Assembly (NCBI GenBank): GCA_009773185.1
Contig: WPIF01000002.1
Location: 1-64,000 of the forward strand
DNA from: Nitrospirota bacterium
GTDB taxonomy: Bacteria; Nitrospirota; Thermodesulfovibrionia; Thermodesulfovibrionales; UBA1546
Length of the DNA: 64,000 nt
Direction: 5' to 3'
Position 1 is the stretch's first letter, and every line of letters starts with the position of its first letter. Below, in pieces: positions 1 to 7,428 of this stretch. The position numbers and the translations under genes were made by a program. The notes below the pieces were generated by a model that saw only the letters and a program-made list of their open reading frames with translations, did no database searches and was not told the DNA's origin.

Positions 1-354
1 AATAACCTCCTCATTCCGTCTATCCGAAAAATATGCTTTCACTTCCTGATTGCAAACTCAAAAAATGCGTCCTCCCTCGCTTATCAGGGAATCAAGGAGT
101 GTCCAACCCATTTCTTTAACAGGGCTATGCTTATGCCGTCATTATATTTAACCAATCAAGATATTTGCAATGTCTGTTCAGCGGAAACGATGATTTAGTT
201 CCTTGTGCCATGCCATGAATTTTGAGCAGGGCGGACATTTTTTAGATGTAGCAAAAACATTGGTGAAATTTTGATTTGTATAAAATAGGAATTGCTGGTG
301 CTTTGCTGAAGGTTTTTAGGGGGTATTAATACTTGATTTCATAAAAAAACAGGT
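1..354. other. No gene seen; decayed element DNA at window edge
   Basis: I see no convincing coding frame in these 354 bases. Positions 183-228 resemble positions 1206-1250 (shared words include ATGATTTAGTT and CATGAATT), so the toxin-antitoxin genes between them are flanked by imperfect direct repeats. By its relation to the end of the element at 2661-19508, this DNA is inferred to be the interior of an older related element that continues left of the window. Confidence 0.5.
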
Positions 355-429
355 GAATCATCAAGGGAAAGTGAGCAGAAGGCATCACCTTATCGCGCCC
401 GGCGATCAACCGGAGCTATCCCCTGAATT
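355..429 (-). repeat. Two-stem-loop repeat element, copy 1
   Basis: This is a block of about 75 bases with roughly 92% identity to 16621-16695. Each copy can form an outer stem (TCAAGGG with CCCCTGA) enclosing two hairpins: GTGA/TCAC near 371-389 and a GC-rich one around GCGCCCGG. The first hairpin stem differs between the copies while still able to pair, which suggests selection on RNA or DNA structure. Both copies lie just downstream of a leftward toxin-antitoxin pair. It could be a terminator or processing signal, a structured RNA, or a mobile repeat; I do not recognise a named family. Confidence 0.65.
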
Positions 430-431
430 CT

Positions 432-797
432 TTATACAGCTATCTCTAATGCTATCCGGTCATACTTAGTCACCGGCGCTGTTTTGTGATCTGTTTCCTT
501 CTTCTCAATCAAGCCTATCTGTTCGAGATATTTCACATCATCTGCCACATTCTTAACATCCCTCTTAGCCATCCTTGCAAGCTCATGGATAGATGAAGGC
601 TTCCGGGTCTTGATTGTATGCAGGAGTTCAAGTCTCTTAGGAGTTAATACCTTTCTGAACGCCTCAAAGCTGGTGAAATAAACACCGCTCTCTTTCTTGA
701 CCTTCTCTCCACGCTCAATAGCTTCTCCTGTTTTAACAAAGTCTTCCAGCGCCGTCTTCAAGTCTTTGATTCCGATTTTGATTTTTTTTACTCTCAT
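432..797 (-). CDS. TumA-like antitoxin / HTH regulator
   Basis: This 121-residue protein has a winged-helix DNA-binding region in its second half (about residues 52-110: LTPKRLELLHTI, then SIHELARMAKRD, then VKYLEQIGLIEKK). It matches the COG4190/HVO_A0114-like regulators that accompany the TumE (DUF6516) toxin family. Its start overlaps the stop of the upstream toxin gene by 4 bases, so the two are translationally coupled, with toxin first. The likely role is to neutralise the toxin and repress the operon. The family assignment is from motif memory, and activity is inferred. Confidence 0.7.
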   Translation of the reverse strand: MRVKKIKIGIKDLKTALEDFVKTGEAIERGEKVKKESGVYFTSFEAFRKVLTPKRLELLHTIKTRKPSSIHELARMAKRDVKNVADDVKYLEQIGLIEKKETDHKTAPVTKYDRIALEIAV

Positions 798-1084
798 AAT
801 TCACCTCTCTTGTATCTTTCAATATCTCTGAAAAAATCGTGAGCTAATTTTTTGAGACTGATAAAATGATATGGCTCTATCAGTTCTCTAATATGCCTGT
901 GGTCTCCTTTGCCTTCTGCGTTGTCATAGCCTATTATTCTCTCATTTTCTATAACATAAACAAGGGAATATTTATACCCATGTGGTTTATCTTCTGTAGG
1001 TTCAGGTAATTGCCACATCTTAATCTCAATGGTATTACCAAGTTCATCTATAACCTTATCGAGCCTGATTAGCTGAGCGTCCAT
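794..1084 (-). CDS. TumE-like (DUF6516) toxin
   Basis: This 96-residue protein fits the DUF6516/TumE toxin family: N-terminal beta strands with a polar hairpin, YSLVYVIENERIIGYDNAEGKGDHRH in two pieces around residues 38-66, and a C-terminal helix with FFRDIERYKRGEL. The GYDN...GDHRH segment is characteristic of the group. It is the first gene of a two-gene leftward operon with the TumA-like regulator at 432-797 and has its own sigma-70-like promoter at 1096-1125. Stabilisation of the surrounding element is the usual role; the toxic mechanism cannot be read from the sequence. Confidence 0.65.
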   Translation of the reverse strand: MDAQLIRLDKVIDELGNTIEIKMWQLPEPTEDKPHGYKYSLVYVIENERIIGYDNAEGKGDHRHIRELIEPYHFISLKKLAHDFFRDIERYKRGEL

Positions 1085-1095
1085 ATTCTGTAGGT

Positions 1096-1125
1096 ATTAT
1101 ATGCCAACAATAAAATAGCTGTCAA
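1096..1125 (-). promoter_or_regulatory. Promoter of the tumE/tumA-like operon
   Basis: On the minus strand TTGACA (1120-1125) and TATAAT (1096-1101) are separated by 18 bases, just upstream of the toxin start at 1084. The -35 word and the DNA behind it resemble those of the hicAB promoter at 17641-17646, so homology between the two loci begins at the promoter edge. Confidence 0.65.
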
Positions 1126-1138
1126 GAAGATGCTATAT

Positions 1139-1200
1139 ATATCGGAACGTACATCCTGTTGCACTCAGACTTTAAGCCTTTCGGCTTTTCCTTTAACCTC
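1139..1200 (-). pseudogene. Frameshifted relic of the small phage gene at 17654-17890
   Basis: Read leftward, this segment encodes KGKAERLK and then, one base out of frame, residues matching the C-terminus CNKMYV of the intact protein at 17654-17890. Nucleotide similarity extends upstream into the TTGACA promoter motif. There is no intact frame, so this is a decayed homologue left in the older element. Confidence 0.65.
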
Positions 1201-1332
1201 TTAGTGGGAAACTATGATTTAGTTCTTTTGCTTCCTGTCATGAATTGTGGGATCTAAGCTCATTGAAGATTTTTTATGGAAGGCAGGAGGAAGGGTCTAT
1301 GAGGTTTTTAGAATGGGCGATGACCCCATTAT

Positions 1333-1434
1333 TTGACAGATGAGGCAATCAAGAAGGATAAGCAGTACTCTGGCCGGAACGACTTCATAGAAGACTGTAT
1401 TCTTAGATACTTAGAATCTAAAGGGAAGATTTAA
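1333..1434 (+). pseudogene. Truncated ribbon-helix-helix protein relic
   Basis: The plus-strand frame ends in a helix pair typical of CopG/Arc-like proteins (TDEAIKKDKQYSGRNDF, IEDCILRYLE), followed by SKGKI and stop. The N-terminal beta strand and a normal start are missing; a stop codon lies at 1321 in the same frame, although a TTG at 1333 could begin it. The final 14 codons recur almost exactly at 19362-19407. It is likely the remains of an antitoxin or repressor at the right end of the older element, in the slot occupied by the intact gene at 18728-18892 in the newer one. Confidence 0.55.
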
Positions 1435-2125
1435 TATCAAGGCGCTTTGTATTAGTTGACAAGGGCCCTACGAGCCATACGCTTTGAAATCCAAGAGAAT
1501 GTGTCCAAGCGCCGTATCGCAAAATATATTCCTTCAAAACATCATCAAAGATAAAGACGGGAAGCTTTGTCGCGTCAAGAGCGAGTACAAGATGTTGACG
1601 CTGAGGAGGAGGAATTTCAGATTTTTTCTCAATTGATAATTTTAAATCTGTTAGTAGTTCATTTATAGATACCTCCTGCTCTATCTGTCCTTTCTTTGCG
1701 AGATGCCGCCAGAAATTTTTATCACTCTTTGCCCGAACTACTTGAATATGTAGCTCTTTTTTGTTGTTATCTTTGTCGTATGCTATACAGTCTACGTTAT
1801 CATCTTTTTCAGTATTATCTATTGGATGGCTCCAGTTCTCTCCAGCTTCATTAAGTGCTTGCACAAGGGTTACGCACGTTGGTAAGGTATTAGCTTCTCC
1901 CTGTGGACTGGAACCTTTATGAGAGGAGATCAGTGTATCATCATTATTTCGTCTTGCCCTGGAGGTTTCGTTATTTTTTTCTACGCCATATTCTATTAAT
2001 TCCTTAGTCTGCGTATTACTGAGCTCCATATACAGGCTGTCGCTTTCCGAGTCTCGTTCTCCAAAGACTATATTAGTATTTTGTGACTGTTCTTCGGAGT
2101 CAGAGTCTTTTTTATTTTTGGCCAT
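1418..2125 (-). CDS. Hypothetical protein, possible PD-(D/E)xK-like core
   Basis: I do not recognise this 235-residue protein. Roughly the first 90 residues are rich in Ser, Asn, Glu and Asp and look disordered. The remainder is globular, with a strand pair VDCIAYDKDN...ELHIQVVRA (about residues 110-131) resembling a D...(E/Q)xQ core of the PD-(D/E)xK nuclease fold, followed by a Lys-rich helix and hydrophobic strands (HLVLALD, VWLVGPL). It lies between a ribbon-helix-helix relic and the element end repeat, a usual place for cargo genes. A nuclease function is speculation. Confidence 0.5.
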   Translation of the reverse strand: MAKNKKDSDSEEQSQNTNIVFGERDSESDSLYMELSNTQTKELIEYGVEKNNETSRARRNNDDTLISSHKGSSPQGEANTLPTCVTLVQALNEAGENWSHPIDNTEKDDNVDCIAYDKDNNKKELHIQVVRAKSDKNFWRHLAKKGQIEQEVSINELLTDLKLSIEKKSEIPPPQRQHLVLALDATKLPVFIFDDVLKEYILRYGAWTHSLGFQSVWLVGPLSTNTKRLDIKSSL

Positions 2126-2202
2126 AATTTATTATATTCGTTTTGCAATCGTTATTGCTTTGCCGCTTCCGGTGGGAGCACGCATTTTTTGTTATTACTA
2201 CC

Positions 2203-2275
2203 TATTCACTACCTATTTTTCACCTGTTATTTTAGCCTTAACCCATTGATTCTAAAGCAAAGCTTGGCGGGAGCG
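2203..2275. repeat. Element end repeat plus last 11 bases of tRNA-Sec (copy 1)
   Basis: About 73 bases match 19410-19488, covering the DNA just downstream of the tRNA-Sec gene and the last 11 bases of that gene including CCA. The flank contains tandem AGGTAGT-type words, which also occur at the 3' end of the integrase gene (2724-2745) and could be integrase arm-binding sites. Joined to 2672-2691 it rebuilds a continuous attachment site that is now split by the insertion at 2276-2660. Confidence 0.75.
2265..2275. repeat. Target site duplication, left copy
   Basis: The 11 bases TGGCGGGAGCG are repeated exactly at 2661-2671, flanking the 385-bp insertion. The undisturbed sequence at 19478-19488 has a single copy and continues straight on, as expected if this repeat was generated on insertion. 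Confidence 0.75.
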
Positions 2276-2660
2276 GTAAACTTCGCTACGCTACGCTTAC
2301 CCGATTTTTAATCCTTCCATTATTAAACTTCTCCAAGGCTTCTCTAAATTCATTGGATATTAACCGTTTCTTCATAAATGCTTTGCCTGAACTCGATTTC
2401 AAATACAGTTCAAAGGTTTTGGCATCTTTTTCATCGGCGAACGCAATATATGTTTCCACTGCCCACGGTGCATGTCGTTTGCTGTAACCATTATTGTTCG
2501 GACTATTATGCTGGGATACTCTTGACTTCAAATCGCTTGTGTGGCCGATGTAGATTGCTCCGGCAGTTTTAATGCTTTTCAATATATAAGTATAGTACAT
2601 TGCCTTGTTCTGCCTTTATACAACTCAGCCAAATTAAGCGAAGCCTTTGGCGAAGTTTAA
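2276..2660. mobile_element. 385-bp insertion element carrying a GIY-YIG nuclease gene
   Basis: The segment is bounded by inverted repeats TAAACTTCGC (2277-2286) and GCGAAGTTTA (2650-2659), each one base inside an 11-bp direct repeat of the target. The paralogous site at 19478-19508 shows the empty target. The only gene is the GIY-YIG nuclease; its stop codon lies inside the left inverted repeat, so the gene fills the element. No transposase is present, so either the nuclease drives mobility or the unit is mobilised in trans. The boundaries are seen directly; the mechanism is unknown. Confidence 0.75.
2286..2600 (-). CDS. GIY-YIG nuclease family protein
   Basis: This 104-residue protein is a compact GIY-YIG (UvrC-like, YhbQ/URI type) endonuclease domain. 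The motif appears as YTYILKS...IYIGHTSDLKSRVSQHN near residues 3-32, with the catalytic Arg in LKSRV and the conserved Glu in KTFELYLKSS. It is the only gene of the 385-bp unit with inverted ends at 2276-2660. The C-terminus (RVSVA, stop) is encoded by the left inverted end. A homing or transposition role is suggested by context. Family assignment is firm. Confidence 0.85.
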   Translation of the reverse strand: MYYTYILKSIKTAGAIYIGHTSDLKSRVSQHNSPNNNGYSKRHAPWAVETYIAFADEKDAKTFELYLKSSSGKAFMKKRLISNEFREALEKFNNGRIKNRVSVA

Positions 2661-2691
2661 TGGCGGGAGCGTGTGGGAATCGAACCCACCC
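2661..2691 (-). repeat. attL core: displaced 3' end of tRNA-Sec
   Basis: These 31 bases are identical to 19478-19508, the CCA, 3' acceptor strand and T-arm of the tRNA-Sec gene. They mark the left end of the 16.8-kb element, 13 bases from the integrase stop codon. A displaced tRNA 3' end next to a tyrosine integrase gene is the classic signature of site-specific integration into a tRNA gene. Confidence 0.9.
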
Positions 2692-2704
2692 ACCGAATTG
2701 TTTT

Positions 2705-3967
2705 TTAAGGGGTTTTTACCCCCTCTACTACCCATTCGCTACCTATCCGTTTCACATTGTCCAACTTTCTAAAGGCATCAACCACTTTTAATTTTGCATA
2801 ACGTCTCGTCATTTCAGGCTTGGTATGTCCGAACCATTCCTGCAAAAGCTTCTCGTGTTCAGGATGTGCGTTTATAAACTCGGTGCCAAAACTATGCTTG
2901 GTAAATTCATAAAGAGGCATGTCAAGATTAGTTCCATACTTCTCATTGAATTTCTGTAGAGTGCGCTTGTAGATGTCATTCAAGAAGTCCTGGCTATAGG
3001 ACCTGCCGCTGCCATGTGTGAATACAAACTGTTTTGGAAAGACCCTCGGTAGAACAGCTCTTGTTTCCGGGAACAGGTAGTTATAACGTATTCTTTTGGT
3101 TTTTGTGTGTTCAACAAGCCGTCTGCCTGAAAAGTTTCTTCTGTATGAAACCTGATCGCCCTCAATACAATCTCCCATTAAGGCCCTTACCTCTGACGGC
3201 CTGCACCCTTGATGGATTAGATAAGTAAATATCGGAATGTGTTCCGGCTCGTTTTCAGAAATTAATTGCAGAAACGCTAACCGGACATCCTTGCTTGCTA
3301 TCTGAGGCTCGTATTCCGGCACTTCTATCTTAGGGAACACCGGTATAGTCTGGATAAGGCGCTCCTCATCTCTGAGCCACCTGAAGAAGCTGCAGAGGGC
3401 ATCTAAGATGTTCTTCTGATACTTGGGGGATTTGTTAAGCTGTCTGGCAAAATCCTTACAGGAAAGTATCTCCCGAACATCAATGCCTTTAAAGAAAGAC
3501 TCATAGTAATTGGTTATGTAGGTTCTCAGTTTTGGGACATAGCCTCTTGCTAACTTTCCCCTGTTCATCAGGTCTTCTTTTTCCTGATACCATTTCCAGA
3601 TGAGATGTTTGAAAGCATACTCTATTTTAAGTTTGCTCTTCCACTTTGTTATATCGAGAATCCGTCTATCTTTTTCGTCTTTAAACTGCCTTAAGAGAGT
3701 AAGCGCATCAGCCAGCGTCCGTATTGTCTTGCCGTCAAAGGTTGTCCCCCTTGTGATTCTCTCTCCCTTGTAGAATGGCCTGATTACGTATCTTTGAGGC
3801 GTGGTAAGGTGAGCAGGACAGATAAACCCGCGCCTCTTATCAAACTTGAACGAGCTGAAACAAACAGGACATTTACCCTCTGGTCTGATATTTGTCATGG
3901 AAAACCCCCAGGATATAATCAAGGGATTTTCTGCTATCTCATCAGATAATGTCAAGTTTGTGCTCAC
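2705..3967 (-). CDS. Tyrosine recombinase / phage integrase
   Basis: This 420-residue site-specific recombinase begins at a GTG immediately after the terminase stop, with AAGGAG upstream. An N-terminal Cys cluster (C33, C36, C50) suggests a small zinc or arm-binding domain. A SAM-like core-binding domain spans about residues 125-225, and the catalytic domain follows: Arg in GCRPSEVRAL, a box II reading EFTKHSFGTEF, LQEWFGHT and the Tyr nucleophile in RRYAKL. Box II has Glu and Lys where the family consensus is His-x-x-Arg. Position beside attL shows it integrates the element at tRNA-Sec. Confidence 0.92.
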   Translation of the reverse strand: MSTNLTLSDEIAENPLIISWGFSMTNIRPEGKCPVCFSSFKFDKRRGFICPAHLTTPQRYVIRPFYKGERITRGTTFDGKTIRTLADALTLLRQFKDEKDRRILDITKWKSKLKIEYAFKHLIWKWYQEKEDLMNRGKLARGYVPKLRTYITNYYESFFKGIDVREILSCKDFARQLNKSPKYQKNILDALCSFFRWLRDEERLIQTIPVFPKIEVPEYEPQIASKDVRLAFLQLISENEPEHIPIFTYLIHQGCRPSEVRALMGDCIEGDQVSYRRNFSGRRLVEHTKTKRIRYNYLFPETRAVLPRVFPKQFVFTHGSGRSYSQDFLNDIYKRTLQKFNEKYGTNLDMPLYEFTKHSFGTEFINAHPEHEKLLQEWFGHTKPEMTRRYAKLKVVDAFRKLDNVKRIGSEWVVEGVKTP

Positions 3968-5899
3968 TCAGACTCCTTTTGAAACAATACGCCTGCCTCT
4001 GACGGGCGGAGCGCCGGCCGCTCCTACAATCTTTATCCCTGACGTCAGCCCTACTGCTATATGTTTAAAGTCTGGGTTTAGCAATTTTATCATGGCATAG
4101 TTACCGACTCGTATATCGAGGGCTTCATTTCGTATACCTTTAAATTGTGGCTTAAAGACTATCGAGGGAAAGCCGCCGCGCTTATATTGTGTATCCATTT
4201 TTTCTGCTGTGAGCATTTTGAAATAATCATAACTGTAGCCTTCGTGCCAGTGCATGAACCCGGGACCGGGCTCTGTTATCTCCATCCAACTGAAAAGCGT
4301 TTTCTTGGCTTCATTTGTGCCTATTATCAAGGGCTGGATATATAGTTTACCGGAGTGGGTGTATTTGGGCTGGCGCGAACGATTGAGCGTTATAAGTTGT
4401 TTGCTATCATGAGAACTGCCTTTGCAGTTAAAGACTCCTTTCCTCTTTGCGACAAATTCCCTGACAGGGGTTGATTTGTAGCCTTCATCTATGCCGCAGA
4501 TGGAGATTGAGAGTTTATTGCCTGATTCATGGATGAATTCTTTGCGGAGGTAGGTATCGAGGGATTGCCAGAGTTCAGGATGGTCAGGATCGCCATAGAG
4601 CTGCTGATATTCTATGCCCCATGATTCATAGTCCTTGCCCCAGGCGATAGTCTCAAGGTCAAGCCTATTGCTTTGTACGTCCACAAAACAGGTAAGCACG
4701 CAGCCGGGCATAGGAATCTGCCATTTGGCGTCTTCCGGGCCGTAGATGTGCCTCCGGGCATAAAGCACGTCTTCTTTGATTGTCTTGCCTGTCAGTTCTT
4801 CACTGAAAGGCTCTGCTGCTTCGTTGTTGTACCATTTCTGCAACTTGGCGATGTTGCCCTGCGCCCGAAGCCATCTGGCGGAGATTGTTGAAAGGGATTT
4901 AAACGGCGAGAGCCAGCTTGGGAATTTCACGCCGATTGAGACAGGCCGTTTATTGACTTCTTCTCTGGGCTTCCATCCATTGATGCTGTTTAAATTATTT
5001 TGCGAGCCGAGGATAAGCGCCTGGTCTCTCGCATAATCATTCCACATGCTGCCGCAATGCTCGCATTTATACCTCGCTGTTTTATCGCGCTCGATTATGT
5101 TTGCAACTCTATGCCTTTCTTTGTCGTCTTTGAAGGCTTTGTCTTTGTCAGGCCATGTGATATTCTGAAAGTTCATTTTCTGATCTTGCCGGCAGTCGGG
5201 ACAGACTGCGTGAAAATCATAATGCGCTTCGCAGGTTTTATATTCCTGCATGATGGGGCCGTTTTCGTGTCCCGGAGTTGAGAGGATTATGCCCTTGCCT
5301 GTCTCGCCGTATGTAGTGATGCGATCTTTAGCTTCTTCGATATTAAGCGAGCTTTTGTATTTGTCTATCTCGTCGAGAACGACTGTCTCGTAAGGATCTG
5401 AGGCGAGTGCTGCAGCGGAATTTGACCAGCCGATATTGATGTTGAACCCTGTCCGAAGCGTGATGGAATAGTTTGTTGTGTCGTCAGGATTGTCGGACAG
5501 TTTTTCCGCTAATTTGGGCGAGGCCTTAACAGCGGGGATGAATCGCTGCTTCATGGTCCTTGCTGTTTTGCGTTCTGACTCCATAACGAGCAAAGCGTTG
5601 TGCCTCGATGTGCTCATTTTTTTGTAGACGTAGTTATGGGCTGCTTCTGAGCCGCCGCCCTGAACACATTTGACGAGCACGAATAATTTCTTTGAGAATT
5701 CCATCAGGTCCATGATGCCCTTGAGTGCGGGGTTGTTTTCATTTTTCCATGGGCCGGGCTTGCTGCTTTTGATAACTACCCTGTGTTTTTCCGTATGCTC
5801 GGAGAGTTTCAATTCTTCTTTTTTCTCAAACACCTGACGCTCGGCAGGAAAGAAGCGGAAGGAGTAGAAAAGGCCAGGGGTCAAGGGATTAGTCTGCAT
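3968..5899 (-). CDS. Phage terminase large subunit (GpA family)
   Basis: This is the ATPase/nuclease that cuts and packages DNA, of the lambda gpA type. Visible features are the ATPase N-half (KCVQGGGSEAAHNYV; Walker-B-like VVLDEIDKYK), paired Cys motifs CPDCRQDQ and CEHCGSMW that give the zinc module of this family, and a nuclease half (CFVDVQSNRLDLETIAW, SICGIDEGYKS). The Met at 5899 is chosen because GAGGAG precedes it and it overlaps the small-subunit stop; an upstream in-frame Met at 5917 lacks this. About 643 residues, full length for the family. A relic of a homologous C-terminus lies at 19248-19362. Confidence 0.88.
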   Translation of the reverse strand: MQTNPLTPGLFYSFRFFPAERQVFEKKEELKLSEHTEKHRVVIKSSKPGPWKNENNPALKGIMDLMEFSKKLFVLVKCVQGGGSEAAHNYVYKKMSTSRHNALLVMESERKTARTMKQRFIPAVKASPKLAEKLSDNPDDTTNYSITLRTGFNINIGWSNSAAALASDPYETVVLDEIDKYKSSLNIEEAKDRITTYGETGKGIILSTPGHENGPIMQEYKTCEAHYDFHAVCPDCRQDQKMNFQNITWPDKDKAFKDDKERHRVANIIERDKTARYKCEHCGSMWNDYARDQALILGSQNNLNSINGWKPREEVNKRPVSIGVKFPSWLSPFKSLSTISARWLRAQGNIAKLQKWYNNEAAEPFSEELTGKTIKEDVLYARRHIYGPEDAKWQIPMPGCVLTCFVDVQSNRLDLETIAWGKDYESWGIEYQQLYGDPDHPELWQSLDTYLRKEFIHESGNKLSISICGIDEGYKSTPVREFVAKRKGVFNCKGSSHDSKQLITLNRSRQPKYTHSGKLYIQPLIIGTNEAKKTLFSWMEITEPGPGFMHWHEGYSYDYFKMLTAEKMDTQYKRGGFPSIVFKPQFKGIRNEALDIRVGNYAMIKLLNPDFKHIAVGLTSGIKIVGAAGAPPVRGRRIVSKGV

Positions 5900-6620
5900 T
5901 CTGCTCCTCTTCTTCATTTATCATCGCTGCGGGAACTTCAAAGCGCATGGGCTTTGAATAATAATCAAAGACTTCTTCTATGTGTTTAAGATAAAAATCT
6001 ATCAGCTCGGGGATGTTGTCAGGATTGCCTTTGAGAATCTCCGCAAGCTTCGGTGCGCGGGAGTGGATGAAACCCTGGCCAAGGTTTTCTTTGAGGAATG
6101 CTGCGCGGGCAGCAAGCATCTGCTCGACTTCGGAGCAAAGGACGTAGCGCCCTTCTTTGATTTTTGCCTCGAATTCCATGTCATGAAATTTCTGCTCTGC
6201 AATTTTGGTCTCCCACTTCATTTTTTCTTCTGCGTTGTTTGAGTCTGCCTCTGTGAGCAGGGAGAGGAATTTTTTTGCGTATTTATCGAGGTCTTTTTTT
6301 GTGAATGTGACGGCGTTGTCTATGGTCTTGAAGCCAACGATTGCTTTTTCGTTATAGAGTTTGGATTTTTCGATTTTAAATCCTTGCACCTTGAGGTAGT
6401 CAACAGCATCTGGCACGGTGAACCTGGCTTGTTCAGGGTTTTCCTGCTGCTGTTTTTTGTTCCTGAATTCCCCAAGAGCTGTTTTTGCGGCCTGATAGTC
6501 TTTGAGATTGGCGACTGTGGAGCTTTTGTTGTATGCCTTCATGGTGCGCTTAACTGCGGCGGACAGGACGTTTTCTTCCTGCGCGAGGACTTTGTCTTTT
6601 TTTTGGAATGTGGAGGTCAT
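5889..6620 (-). CDS. Putative terminase small subunit
   Basis: This 243-residue protein lies directly upstream of the terminase large subunit. The N-terminal half is Lys- and Gln-rich and contains a helix-turn-helix-like stretch (DAVDYLKVQGFKIEKSKLYNEK in parts), and the C-terminal half has the helical pattern EVEQMLAARAAFLKENLGQG...PELIDFYLKHIEEVF seen in Nu1-like small subunits. I take the start at 6620 because its ATG overlaps the preceding gene's stop as ATGA, the pattern used throughout this operon. Function rests on position and general resemblance. Confidence 0.6.
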   Translation of the reverse strand: MTSTFQKKDKVLAQEENVLSAAVKRTMKAYNKSSTVANLKDYQAAKTALGEFRNKKQQQENPEQARFTVPDAVDYLKVQGFKIEKSKLYNEKAIVGFKTIDNAVTFTKKDLDKYAKKFLSLLTEADSNNAEEKMKWETKIAEQKFHDMEFEAKIKEGRYVLCSEVEQMLAARAAFLKENLGQGFIHSRAPKLAEILKGNPDNIPELIDFYLKHIEEVFDYYSKPMRFEVPAAMINEEEEQNAD

Positions 6621-7270
6621 TTTCCCATCCATCCCTGCCCGCTTTGAAGTTGTTTTTTCTGATTGTCCCATTCTTTTTGCCATTGTGTTTTAATTTTTGC
6701 GATAACTTTTTGGAGCACGCGGCCCTGTTTAAAGATTGATGCCTCGGTAATTACTTTGATGGCAAGCAAGCCTTCTTTACGTCCTGACCGGCTCTTGGCT
6801 TTGGAACTGCGAATCAAAACTAAGGGGATTCCGCCCTTTGTGGCCCTTGAGATGAAGGCTTTGGGTAGCACTGTTTTATGGCCAAGTTGTATTTGCGATG
6901 TTACACCGCTATATCCTCTGCCCGCTCTGCCTGTTTTAAGTTGCGCATCGGCGGAAATTCTTCCTTTTTTCTTGAGCCGAATTGACCTGCTTCCTGCTAT
7001 CTGACTTGTAGGAAAATAAAGTAGATTGATAGGTTTGCCTCTCACTGTGAGTATTGCGGAAAGGTTGCTTGCCAGTGCGCCTTTGATGTCTATCTTTCTG
7101 TCGAGGTCAGACTTTTTGATATCCCATATTTGCCTTATCTGCTCTGAGGCTTCTGTCCGGCCTGACTTAACGGCGCGATTCAGGGCTGCTGCTGCGGCTC
7201 TTTTAACTTTTTCCGGATCAAGTTTTGCCATTGCTTCTTTGATGCCTTGAACTTTGATGTTGATTATCAT
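6617..7270 (-). CDS. Prophage minor tail protein Z
   Basis: This 217-residue protein matches the prophage minor tail protein Z family: an N-terminal helix AAAAALNRAVKSGRTEASEQIR (in parts, residues 25-47), a basic middle, and LPKAFISRATKGGIPLVLIR-type strands near residue 140-160. Such proteins act in assembly of the tail terminator or neck of siphophage-like tails. It overlaps its neighbours on both sides by ATGA junctions (7267-7270 and 6617-6620), so it belongs to the element's main leftward operon. Confidence 0.75.
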   Translation of the reverse strand: MIINIKVQGIKEAMAKLDPEKVKRAAAAALNRAVKSGRTEASEQIRQIWDIKKSDLDRKIDIKGALASNLSAILTVRGKPINLLYFPTSQIAGSRSIRLKKKGRISADAQLKTGRAGRGYSGVTSQIQLGHKTVLPKAFISRATKGGIPLVLIRSSKAKSRSGRKEGLLAIKVITEASIFKQGRVLQKVIAKIKTQWQKEWDNQKKQLQSGQGWMGK

Positions 7271-7428
7271 CTCGTTGCCTCTGCCATTTTTTCTGGAAGT
7301 TTCAATTGCTTCCCTGCAATCTCTTTGACGCGCTGCTGCAACTCCGCCAGTGAAATTTCAGCCCTGCTGAATTGCCAAAAAAGTTCTTGCAGTTTCATGA
7401 CATCTTCGTCCATGTGTTTTTGTTTCAT
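7267..7428 (-). CDS. Small phage protein, coupled to helicase
   Basis: This 53-residue protein starts MKQKHMDEDVMKLQ and is mainly helical (LQELFWQFSRAEISLAELQQRV). The start at 7428 forms ATGA with the helicase stop, and its own stop forms ATGA with the tail protein start. I do not recognise a family. The double coupling is the main evidence that it is real. Confidence 0.6.
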   Translation of the reverse strand: MKQKHMDEDVMKLQELFWQFSRAEISLAELQQRVKEIAGKQLKLPEKMAEATR

